Shown here: positions 45,201 to 53,184 of the stretch, one piece after another
How the letters are laid out: every line of letters begins with the position of its first letter
Position numbering within the stretch: position 1 is the first letter of the stretch
Source of the DNA: an uncultured Eubacteriales bacterium
Lineage (GTDB): Bacteria; Bacillota; Clostridia; Lachnospirales; Lachnospiraceae
Length of the DNA stretch: 64,000 nucleotides
Assembly (NCBI GenBank): GCA_900548855.1
Contig: URMF01000011.1
Coordinates: forward strand, 1 to 64,000
Direction: 5' to 3'
The notes under the pieces: model-generated
Told to the model about the DNA's origin: nothing
Database searches by the model: none
Seen by the model: only the letters and a program-made list of their open reading frames with translations
Program-made: the position numbers and the translations under genes

Positions 45201-47983
45201 GATTCTGAATCAATAAAAAATCCATTTGATATATACGTTTTTTCCAACCCGCTTCCGTTTATTGTTTTTACGCATATAACATAATCTCCATCCTCCGATG
45301 GAAGATTCATTGTATATTTTTCATCTTCAGATTCCAGCAAATCCATATTTGTATAATTCAACTCATCCAATGCAATTCCTGCCGGATCATATGTTTTAGC
45401 TAGGTTATCATAATATATACTACTTAAATCCAATGAAACAATAGCACATTCAACACTCTTAACTCCTGAACAATCATCCTGAACTGTAAATTTAATATTG
45501 TCTGCTCTGCTCACTTCACCTACAACTATATCGCTGTCACTGGTTCTATCCAGTTTTGCCTCATCCTCTTCGTCTGCAAAATCAACCTCTGCCGCTGTCC
45601 CATCTTGAAATAGTGTAATCACCGGATAACTCTCTTCATTATCAGCATCTGGGACTCGACACGGATAATCCCCGCTAAAATCCACATTTTCCTCAGGAAT
45701 AATACGAATAATTGCAGCAACAGTAGAACATTCTTCATCGTTACTTGTATCAAACATTACTGCATAATATTCCTCTTCGTCTTCAGACGGAGTAAAGTTC
45801 TTGTCTCCTTTCGAACCACCTTCTCCAGAAATATCGTATTCCTTCAAAGCCTCCCAGTTTGTAACTTCTATTTTTTTAAAAGATACACTACTATAGGCAC
45901 TTACGATATCATTGAGACTGAATTCTTTCAAATTGGCAGAAATCTCATCCTTTCCGTTTACCCAAAAACTGTCTTTCACTTCAGGTTCTTTATACACATT
46001 GTTTAATTGAATAAAGTCTAAAATATTTGTGATATGCAAGATTTCATATGTATATTTATATTTAAAAGTAATTTTATTATCATTCGTTTTACTATAAACC
46101 TTGTTACTAAACACATATTTCACATTTTGGTCTTCTACACTGGCAACATTTTCTTCTTCGTCATATTGAATATTAGAAAAAGTACATTCCCCATCATCCA
46201 TAATTTCCGGCGTTTCCAGCATTTCTAATAGTTTGCTCGTAAGACCCGTATTAATTTTACCTTCTAACGTTATTCCATCTTTATTTGTTTTATCAACGGA
46301 AAATCGTTTTATACGATACTCAAAACGTGGAATAAATTCAGTGACTTTCACAACTTTAAAGTCAATTGTCAATTTAACATGATTCTTCTTTACCTGTCTT
46401 GCTGTCTCTTCTTTAATTAAACTAAGGTCATACATATCGGAATTACAACTCACCCAAATATCTTCTACCGTTAAGCTGGTATATGGAGTCTTGCTTGCGT
46501 CCGCACTATTGACCTTAACTTTTATTTCTAAATCCCCACTTTGCAAGCATGAATAATCCTTTTTATTTCCTGCAGCTGGTTCTGCCAAGGAAATATCAGA
46601 AGAAGCCAATGGTACTTTCAATTCAAATTTATCAGTAGTATCATATTCCCGCCGCCCTTCTGCGATCCAATCATCAAAATTAAACTCTAATTTCAATTTG
46701 TCAACCTTAACCATTATTTCATTACTGGAGACCTCATATTCCTTCTCTTCGTTACAGTAAACATATTTTACTATATGCGTCCCTTCCTTAACCCCTGTAA
46801 GATTAATATTCGTTCCTTCCACCGATTCCCCGTCAAAATACCACTCCCACGGTAACGACGAATTATAAGACCCTTCTTTAATGGTAATTGCATTTAAGTC
46901 AATACTCCCACCACAATACGCTTGTATGGTAGCCTTTCCATTATAACTGATGTTTGGTGTCTGCATCTCACCTACAGACACTTCTATTTCCCTTTCATAC
47001 AAAACTGGTGTCACTTCTACATTTATATCCTGAAATCCTTTTGCCGTAACTCTGACTTCTGTAGTAACACCCGGCTTTAAGTCGCTGGCAGCAGGTGTAA
47101 ATACAGCATTTTTAATAACCTTATCGTGAAAATATGCTTTTAGAACATAATCTTTAAAAATATTAATTGTATAATTTTCGGTACGACTCCCAAGCTGACA
47201 AGTAAATGATAATTCATCTCCAGAACATGTTACGGAATATTCCTTATTTGTCAGCTCTACAGACGTTTCTCCAGATATAGAAATCTGCCACTTATTTGTA
47301 TCAGTGCTTAATTGATTATAATTGGTGCATTTTAACTTTACCGTAGCACCTTCTTTTAATTCAGTAATATCTTCCAGCTTTATTCCATCAATTGTAAACA
47401 AAGGTTTAACATACTCTTCCACTGTCACCTCTGCCTGATGCTCAACCCCCTCATAACTTCTTGTTATAGTGGCTGTTCCTGGTTTAATCCCTGTCACCAC
47501 ACCGTCTTTGACAGTTGCAACCTGTTCGGAAGAAGAGAACCATTCCCATGGGAGTTCCTTCCATTTATCGTTTATTGATACAGTTTCACCAACATAGCAC
47601 TTTTTATTATCCATTTGGGATATTAAATTTGCCAAAGGAATTTCTACTACCTTTTCAAAACTACCTCCCTCCTTCTCTTCTGCTGTAAATTCGCCCGAGG
47701 TACCCTGAATTCCATCCATCTTTATCGTATACTCATATTTCTCTCCAACAATTAATTCATACTCCTTTGAAGTGGAATCTATTACCTTTCCGGAAGAATC
47801 CTTCAATGTAACCTCGAAATCCGATAACTCCTCACTTGTACCCTCCACTTTACATTGAATTGTATATTTCACATTTTTTTCTTCCGTTCCTGATGCTGAT
47901 GCAGGAATATTGGCAGTACATAACATTAAGCATATTATCAAAACAAATGCCAATATTTTTTTCTTAGTTGTAGTATATGCCAT
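42278..47983 (-). CDS. Giant cell-surface protein with Ig-like repeats and C-terminal membrane anchor
   Basis: 1901 residues. A signal peptide (about 1-31, ending ASASG) is followed by a BIg2-like domain near 120-190 (ATVKDGVVTGIKPGTATITRS). Many Ig-like strand-rich domains follow. In the last third, repeats with KPEISVSYDD, KPVISVSYNG and EPEIEITN-type starts recur, each followed by ATISIKERNLN or ATITITEHNFD and VTAIDNAGNKS-type ends. A single membrane helix (about 1870-1892) and a basic tail anchor it; there is no LPxTG. The role is probably adhesion or a wall-spanning structure. It is encoded between the substrate gene and the BspA-like gene in the same run. Confidence 0.85.
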   Translation of the reverse strand: MAYTTTKKKILAFVLIICLMLCTANIPASASGTEEKNVKYTIQCKVEGTSEELSDFEVTLKDSSGKVIDSTSKEYELIVGEKYEYTIKMDGIQGTSGEFTAEEKEGGSFEKVVEIPLANLISQMDNKKCYVGETVSINDKWKELPWEWFSSSEQVATVKDGVVTGIKPGTATITRSYEGVEHQAEVTVEEYVKPLFTIDGIKLEDITELKEGATVKLKCTNYNQLSTDTNKWQISISGETSVELTNKEYSVTCSGDELSFTCQLGSRTENYTINIFKDYVLKAYFHDKVIKNAVFTPAASDLKPGVTTEVRVTAKGFQDINVEVTPVLYEREIEVSVGEMQTPNISYNGKATIQAYCGGSIDLNAITIKEGSYNSSLPWEWYFDGESVEGTNINLTGVKEGTHIVKYVYCNEEKEYEVSSNEIMVKVDKLKLEFNFDDWIAEGRREYDTTDKFELKVPLASSDISLAEPAAGNKKDYSCLQSGDLEIKVKVNSADASKTPYTSLTVEDIWVSCNSDMYDLSLIKEETARQVKKNHVKLTIDFKVVKVTEFIPRFEYRIKRFSVDKTNKDGITLEGKINTGLTSKLLEMLETPEIMDDGECTFSNIQYDEEENVASVEDQNVKYVFSNKVYSKTNDNKITFKYKYTYEILHITNILDFIQLNNVYKEPEVKDSFWVNGKDEISANLKEFSLNDIVSAYSSVSFKKIEVTNWEALKEYDISGEGGSKGDKNFTPSEDEEEYYAVMFDTSNDEECSTVAAIIRIIPEENVDFSGDYPCRVPDADNEESYPVITLFQDGTAAEVDFADEEDEAKLDRTSDSDIVVGEVSRADNIKFTVQDDCSGVKSVECAIVSLDLSSIYYDNLAKTYDPAGIALDELNYTNMDLLESEDEKYTMNLPSEDGDYVICVKTINGSGLEKTYISNGFFIDSESPEITAVFIKDETEENITNQVINGEEVYSNKTIQTTIKIKEKHLKCGQVIITKKDCVGNPIDEKICYEFKPTTQSDVYATEQIKLEEDANYQIKILAIDKAGNTPKKDTYGQPESVVYNVTVDTTVPNGKIETALLFDQIASNDGKKKGIVSMVKDISDKLPWLTFVPEVLYSVFSKDTIQYTMSGSDEISPVEIRYFLSAEQMTEEKLDKLPEESWHLYDKMENNVIEVNESCIIYGRVKDKAGNISYFNTQGMITDNHEPDILLSLNKETNKNGFYNGNVSFSADIEDKIPEGGTASSGLQYVAYYLRKDGKHISSRVVYDISKDKKKEKDTLKIEQESISAKEFNSNDVTLCVTAIDNAGNKSTEEIPLKIDNVKPEISVSYDDQAEGEYCNHTRTATISIKERNLNTDDVKIVAKGAHGNTGKVGKWSHSGNTGKSDNAVYTCKVTFTEDDDYEFTVSCVDKAGNKAAKNFSDKFTVDATKPVISVSYNGTAPEQNAYYKEPITATITITEHNFDASKVDIQMHADNSSASGVSGFSSNGDVHTATVSYSADGTYGLDVAYTDEAGNAADSYSGSTFTVDLIEPEIEITNIQDKSANKGDVKPVITCTDVNYDSDKAVIKLYGANNGEIDLKDVAISSQVINNGEQFTLDFPETQILDDVYTLTAEVTDKAGNETEKSIEFSVNRFGSVYTLGTETGEWLTSGVCSYIQEGRPVVIVETNVDEVVERNIAYTQGGVNAAVVTVNEAGSSSSQERENGTYYQMKDRRGEGQWYQYEYTIPADNFLSEGRYSVQIDSTDKAGNHTSNVSNKRTEGNLVVEFAVDQTAPSAVITGAENREVYNEASHTVYLDVQDNLATDYVTVYLNGEEYGTYKASDIEELENGLIPVKVGQSLSTQTIQLMAKDMAGNILSEKSEGKYGKSFDDFHIVVTTNPLVRFLHTTWLWLLLLMIFAVCVISIFIIVKRNKMQTEN

Positions 47984-48005
47984 TGTTATTACCCTTTCTC
48001 CTCTG

Positions 48006-50033
48006 TTACTTCTTTATTATCATACTCGAACGATAACCAGTTTTCTTTGTCATAAGCTTTTTATATCGTTTTATTTTCTTTTTAGGAACAATAAATTTTG
48101 CCTTTTTGTTTATATTTGTAAATGCTTTTGAACCAACTTTTTTAAGTGTTGTACTTTTTATTGTAATTTTATTTAATTTCTTACAATTCCGGAAAGCATT
48201 CTTTCCAATGGTCGTAACCGCCTTAGGAATTGTAATTTTTTTAAGAGAGGTACAGTTCCGAAAAGCACCCTCACCAATCGTCTTTAAATTATTTCCTTTA
48301 AATGTAACTGTTGTTAATTTTTTACATCCATAAAAAGAATTACCGGAAATTGTAGTTATATTTTTTCCAATAACAACTTTTTTCAGTTTTTTATAATTCT
48401 TAAATGCATTTTTCCGAATAGAAGTAACTTTATATTTAACCCCTTTAAATGAAACTGTTGCCGGAATTGTTACAGCTGTAACAGACTTCTTTGACGGACT
48501 ATAATACTGCACACTCTTTGATGATGAACTTATTACCTGATATGTTGCTCCTCCACTTGTTATCTTTTCATTCAATTTTAAATTCCGAACCTTCCAGCCT
48601 GCATAGAGCGTTGTATTAGACTCTATGGTCTGGTCAAAATTATAGGGTTTCGTACACCCTTTATCTAAATACCAGCCAGTAAACACATAATCGGTCTTTA
48701 CCGGATTTGCAGGTTTTGTCGGGATTGTTCCTACCACAATACTCTGTGCTGCTATCTGCGCTGCCCCATTTGTGTCAAATGTTACAGTAATACATGGTTT
48801 CCATCCCGCATAAAGCGTTGTATCAGTTGTTAATTTATAATTAAAATCATATTTTTTCGTACATGCAGCATCTAAATACCAACCAGTAAACGCATAATTC
48901 TTCTTCTGTAATGCAGCAGGCTCCTTTGCATAACCATTTCCCAAAAGAATTTGATTCTCCACTGTTCCTGCGCCATTCGTTTCAAATGTCACTTTAATAC
49001 AGTCTGATAATTTATACGAAGCATTTAATGCCGGAGCAACCCCTACATAGTCCTCGCCTACATAATATCCAGAGGCACGAAGCTCTGCACTATAATCTTC
49101 TACAGTCTTACAATACATAAAATAATTCAAATTCTCTCCCCTGGTTCGTATCCAATAGTCTATTCCCGCATGTTCAAAGTTTATCAACGCATGTGCAAAT
49201 TCGGTCGCTTTTATTTCCCATGCGGTACAGGAATATTGTCCTTCCATCCAGCTCGTATTACAAAACCCATATTCTGGGTTTGTCATTTCTTCATAGCTTA
49301 ACAAAAAAATTTTATCATCTGTTGCATTCCCCGGGGTTGTTTCAAATCTAGGGTTTTGACCTTCTTCCAAATGTGTTGTAAGTATCCTGCCAAGCTGAGA
49401 CGAATCAAAAGCAAAATACATAAATCCTTTACTTTTATACGAAGGATAGGATAAATTTAAATCTGTCTTTCCATCATAATTCAACCATTTTCTCAAACCC
49501 GAATCCTCATACGAAACTCCGGTTCCTTTAGAAGCTGAATTCATTTTTTCCATATCCAGAGATTGATCTGAAAACAGCAACAGCTTTTTGCCATCATTGT
49601 TAAGTATTTTCCATCTGATTGGCTCATATAGAAAATAACGAAAGCCGTTTTCTGCATAGGGGTCCCAGCGTTTTTCTTTTGATCCTTCATTAATTGTCCC
49701 ATACGTTGTTGTTGTTTCCCATGTCAGCCTACGATATTTCTTGCCGTTCACCACTGCATCCCCATTGGAATCATAGGCTGCGTTACGAATAGCATCTGTT
49801 ATTTCATCTCCACTTATTTCCCTTTGTGGATACATACCGAAATATATATAATGAAATTCCGTTGTATGAGCTCCTCTATACTCACCCACATTGCAATGCG
49901 TTGATTCATCTCTCTTTGGGTTTGCCAGGTCAGAACTACTTACTGCATAAGCTTTATTCACCATTAATACCGTTAAAAATAATACTGTATAAATATATCT
50001 TAATACTTTTTTTAATTGGTTTTTTTTCTTCAT
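48006..50033 (-). CDS. BspA-like surface protein with DUF6273 and InlB B-repeats
   Basis: 675 residues. A signal peptide (about 1-31) is followed by a DUF6273-like domain (about 50-340; YFGMYPQREISGDEI, RYFLYEPIRWKILNN). Two InlB B-repeats follow (FTGWYLDAACTKKYDF and FTGWYLDKGCTKPYNF, each closing with TTLYAGWK), near 350-480. The last 150 residues are BspA-type leucine-rich repeats (KKLKKVVIGKNITTISGNSF, TSLKKITIPKAVTTIG). The end is basic with no anchor motif. Such proteins bind host or matrix ligands. Its place within the secretion run suggests surface display linked to the apparatus. Confidence 0.88.
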   Translation of the reverse strand: MKKKNQLKKVLRYIYTVLFLTVLMVNKAYAVSSSDLANPKRDESTHCNVGEYRGAHTTEFHYIYFGMYPQREISGDEITDAIRNAAYDSNGDAVVNGKKYRRLTWETTTTYGTINEGSKEKRWDPYAENGFRYFLYEPIRWKILNNDGKKLLLFSDQSLDMEKMNSASKGTGVSYEDSGLRKWLNYDGKTDLNLSYPSYKSKGFMYFAFDSSQLGRILTTHLEEGQNPRFETTPGNATDDKIFLLSYEEMTNPEYGFCNTSWMEGQYSCTAWEIKATEFAHALINFEHAGIDYWIRTRGENLNYFMYCKTVEDYSAELRASGYYVGEDYVGVAPALNASYKLSDCIKVTFETNGAGTVENQILLGNGYAKEPAALQKKNYAFTGWYLDAACTKKYDFNYKLTTDTTLYAGWKPCITVTFDTNGAAQIAAQSIVVGTIPTKPANPVKTDYVFTGWYLDKGCTKPYNFDQTIESNTTLYAGWKVRNLKLNEKITSGGATYQVISSSSKSVQYYSPSKKSVTAVTIPATVSFKGVKYKVTSIRKNAFKNYKKLKKVVIGKNITTISGNSFYGCKKLTTVTFKGNNLKTIGEGAFRNCTSLKKITIPKAVTTIGKNAFRNCKKLNKITIKSTTLKKVGSKAFTNINKKAKFIVPKKKIKRYKKLMTKKTGYRSSMIIKK

Positions 50034-50137
50034 TTACAATTCCTCCTCCATTATTTAATAGTAGCTGTAACTCCAAAAATTATTATACTTCCTTCTTTTT
50101 AGTTCGTACTTTCATATAAACAACTTTTTATATTTCC

Positions 50138-50653
50138 TTATTCTGCGATAATTTCACTTGAGAATATAATTATCTTTGTTTCCATAATTTGAAACAAACC
50201 AACTGGCTGATTTGTCTGCTCGGGAATTTGTGTTTCTTCTATTTCCTGTTTTTCCAAGCGGCTATCAAGAATTGCTGTGACCTGAGATTCTGTCGTTTTC
50301 TCATCTCCATCTCTCCTTAACACAGTCGTCTCTTTCTTTTGCAGTCCAATCTCAAGCGTTTCATTCTCTGCTTGCTGATACACTTCCTCCTTCCCATCTC
50401 CTAATAATTTTTTTTCACTTTCATTCCTATTCATATGAACCGCCTGCTCTTCATATCGCTTCCTGTGCCTGTTATCCTCTTTTCTATTGATTTCACTTAA
50501 TTCCTTTACACTTTTCCGCATAGCCATGCCTGTCTTTATGCTTACGATTTTGCGGATATCAAACACAAAAAAGAGCACTGCCGCCAGCACAGCAAGCAGA
50601 ATTCCTATTATTAAAAATACTATGAATAATATATTATATGTATCTGACGTCAT
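50138..50653 (-). CDS. Single-span membrane protein with ETTVL phospho-motif
   Basis: 171 residues. One N-terminal membrane helix (about 9-30) is followed by a charged cytoplasmic-looking region (MRKSVKELSEINRKEDNRH...). Near residue 107 the sequence KKETTVLRR, followed by KTTESQVTAIL, resembles the ETT-type threonine motif phosphorylated by Ser/Thr kinases and read by FHA domains in bacteria. The tail is hydrophobic (METKIIIFSSEIIAE). It is encoded 28 bp after the Ser/Thr kinase. A phospho-adaptor role is inference, but the motif and neighbours support it. Confidence 0.7.
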   Translation of the reverse strand: MTSDTYNILFIVFLIIGILLAVLAAVLFFVFDIRKIVSIKTGMAMRKSVKELSEINRKEDNRHRKRYEEQAVHMNRNESEKKLLGDGKEEVYQQAENETLEIGLQKKETTVLRRDGDEKTTESQVTAILDSRLEKQEIEETQIPEQTNQPVGLFQIMETKIIIFSSEIIAE

Positions 50654-50681
50654 CCTTTTTCCTATCCCCTCAGCTTATTCT

Positions 50682-52379
50682 CTATTCATTTTCCAAACCA
50701 TAAGCAATTTCCACGTCCTTTTGTGCAAGCAAAAGGTTTCCTGTCAACTTATTGTACAGCTCCAGCTCATATTCATTATCCTCTTCAGGCTTTTGAACAT
50801 TCTTAATCATATCCAGCTTGGATGTAATTTCCGATGAGGAGACTCCTGCATTTTTAAAATCCTCTGCTCGTTTTACAATCTGATTTGCGAGAAAATTATA
50901 CATTACCAATGCGGTTACATTATTATCCTCTGCCGCTATATCCTCCGTTATAACAGCAGATAAATCCTCCCATAGCTGGGAATAATCTGCTTTGCTGTCC
51001 CCTTCCTTGCTAACCGCATCCAAATCCCTGTAATAACCAAGAATCTTATATAGGCTCTCCGCCCGGTATGCCTGCTTTTCTCCCAGAATTTCAATAACTG
51101 TTTCCTTTTCCGGTCCTTCCTCACTTTCTCCGGCAGCAATCTGAAGCCATTTGGAAGCATTTTTAATATCCACATCCCCACTTTCCGGATAGTAGAAATA
51201 CATGATTCCCAGCTTGTAGGACACATTAACATAGCTTTCTATATTATTTTTTAATTCTCCTTCATAATTAGGTATGATTGTACGGATTTCCTCACTTTCC
51301 GTTTCCGCAAACACTCCATCCTCAAGCATAGTATCAATCATATCCAGATATGCTTCTCCCTTCATTGGCGAAAGCTTTATCGCCTCCTCATAGTAAGGAT
51401 ACCTATCCTGTGTGTCGAAGGTTGCCGAAGCTTCCGAAAGATACTGCTCATATTCATTTAACGTTTTTTTATTTTTTCCCACATAACAAAACAAAGAGCA
51501 TACCAGCATAACTGCAGACATAATTACCGTAACCAGAAATACATTCCATTTTGCATTTTGTATTTTCTTATAGCCTTCATCCTCTTCCTCATAGTGCTCT
51601 AACGCATACAGCAATTCTGCACAGGACTGGTAACGGTCATCAGGATTACGCTGTGTACATTTCAGAATTATTTTCTCCAAACCGGAAGAAAATACGGGAT
51701 TCCAATGTCGAATAGGATACATTTCATAGGGTGGTTCACTGGGATTGTGTCCAGTTACTAAATGATAAATGGTGGCTCCCAGACAATATATATCTGTTCT
51801 GGCATCTGTCTGTCCCTGTCCACCAAACTGTTCCGGTGCCGCATATCCACGTGTACCAAGACAGGTTGTATCCTGAACCTTTTTTTCTTTGAATTCCCTC
51901 GCAATACCAAAATCAATCAGCTTTACCGTTCCATTCGGCTGCAGCATGACATTAGACGGCTTCATATCCCGGTAAATAATCGGTGGTTTTCTCGTATGAA
52001 GATATTCCAATACATCACACAGCTGCTTTGCCCATTCAATAACATCTTCACAGGGAAGACTTTTCTGCTCCTTCAAAGCATCGCTTAAGGGCTTACCCTC
52101 TATATAGTCCATTACAATCAAAAAGCAATCCTTCTGGTCAATAACATCAACAATACTGGGAAGATTTGGATGGTCTAATTTTTTTAACAGATTTGTCTCC
52201 ATAATCTGGCTTTGTTTGATTACTTCAAAATCCGCAGCTCCGTCCTTACGCACCTCTTTCACTGCCCACGGTTTATTGGCCCTCTCATTCATTGCAAGAT
52301 ATACTGTACTCATACCCCCCTGGCCAATTTTATTCAAAATCTTATATTTTCCGTCTATAACAGAACCTATCTCCAGCAT
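50682..52379 (-). CDS. Transmembrane serine/threonine protein kinase
   Basis: 565 residues. Kinase domain at about 11-262: GQGGMSTVYLA P-loop, Lys41 in WAVKEV, catalytic loop YRDMKPSN (Asp138), DFG at about 156-158 and APEQ at 181. All key residues are present, so it should be active. A membrane helix (about 279-300) is followed by about 265 residues outside. That part is helical with TPR-like stretches (AYLDMIDTMLEDG, SYKLGIMYFYYPES, ASKWLQIAAGES) and no PASTA repeat. EssB/YukC of type VIIb systems has the same order with a pseudokinase; whether this kinase replaces it is inference. PP2C and FHA partners are adjacent. Confidence 0.95.
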   Translation of the reverse strand: MLEIGSVIDGKYKILNKIGQGGMSTVYLAMNERANKPWAVKEVRKDGAADFEVIKQSQIMETNLLKKLDHPNLPSIVDVIDQKDCFLIVMDYIEGKPLSDALKEQKSLPCEDVIEWAKQLCDVLEYLHTRKPPIIYRDMKPSNVMLQPNGTVKLIDFGIAREFKEKKVQDTTCLGTRGYAAPEQFGGQGQTDARTDIYCLGATIYHLVTGHNPSEPPYEMYPIRHWNPVFSSGLEKIILKCTQRNPDDRYQSCAELLYALEHYEEEDEGYKKIQNAKWNVFLVTVIMSAVMLVCSLFCYVGKNKKTLNEYEQYLSEASATFDTQDRYPYYEEAIKLSPMKGEAYLDMIDTMLEDGVFAETESEEIRTIIPNYEGELKNNIESYVNVSYKLGIMYFYYPESGDVDIKNASKWLQIAAGESEEGPEKETVIEILGEKQAYRAESLYKILGYYRDLDAVSKEGDSKADYSQLWEDLSAVITEDIAAEDNNVTALVMYNFLANQIVKRAEDFKNAGVSSSEITSKLDMIKNVQKPEEDNEYELELYNKLTGNLLLAQKDVEIAYGLENE

Positions 52380-52387
52380 ATATCCCC

Positions 52388-53155
52388 CTATATTATATGA
52401 ATCAGAACCGCTGTAATATTATCATCCTCCCGGCGTAATTTTGCTACATCGGTCAATTTTTTTAATTTCCCCTCGATGTCATTCTCATCACCTAAATCCT
52501 GTGGATACAGTTCATTTAACATTTCCTCACTGGATATTACATGACGAAACCCATCCGAACATAACAGAAACGCTGTAGACGGAGCATATTCTCCTACATA
52601 AAAATCAGGTATGACGCCCCCACCAACACCGATACATTGTAATAATACACTGCGCTGCTCACTGAGAAGAGCCTCTTCCTCTGTCATCCTTCCCATATCA
52701 ATTTCTCGTTGAACATAAGACTGGTCTCTTGTCACCTGTTGAATTTCTTTATTAAGGTAATAGATTCTGGAATCCCCCACATTACAAATATAATATGCAT
52801 CATTAACAAGCAATAGCGCTGTTATTGTTGTTCCCAATTGAATCCCCTGCGTATTTCCATATGCGCTTATCTGACTATCCAGTTGAACCAGCAATTGTGT
52901 CCAGCTCTCTTTAATGGCGGCAGGCGTAAAATTACGATACAATAAATCTGGAAACCTATTTTCAAACCACTCTGACATTTTAACAATTACTGTTGCACTG
53001 GCCAGTTCTCCCTTCTGCAAGCCTCCCATTCCGTCACATACAACAGCAAACAATACCTTGCCCTTCTCCGTCTCAGCCTGTCGAACCAAAGCTGCATCCT
53101 GATTAACCTCTTTCACATTGCCAATGTCTGAATAGATACCAGATATAAATTCCAT
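52388..53155 (-). CDS. PP2C-family protein phosphatase
   Basis: 255 residues, with the PP2C metal-site motifs SDIGNVKEVNQDA (near 9), VVCDGMGG (near 39), CNVGDSRIYYL (near 128) and LLCSDGF (near 193), ending DDNITAVLI. It would reverse phosphorylation by the Ser/Thr kinase encoded 8 bp downstream. No membrane segment, so it is cytoplasmic. The kinase-phosphatase pair with FHA proteins matches the threonine-phosphorylation modules known in other secretion systems. Confidence 0.95.
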   Translation of the reverse strand: MEFISGIYSDIGNVKEVNQDAALVRQAETEKGKVLFAVVCDGMGGLQKGELASATVIVKMSEWFENRFPDLLYRNFTPAAIKESWTQLLVQLDSQISAYGNTQGIQLGTTITALLLVNDAYYICNVGDSRIYYLNKEIQQVTRDQSYVQREIDMGRMTEEEALLSEQRSVLLQCIGVGGGVIPDFYVGEYAPSTAFLLCSDGFRHVISSEEMLNELYPQDLGDENDIEGKLKKLTDVAKLRREDDNITAVLIHII

Positions 53156-53184
53156 TTTTCTCTCCCGTCTTACCGCTGTTCTCC

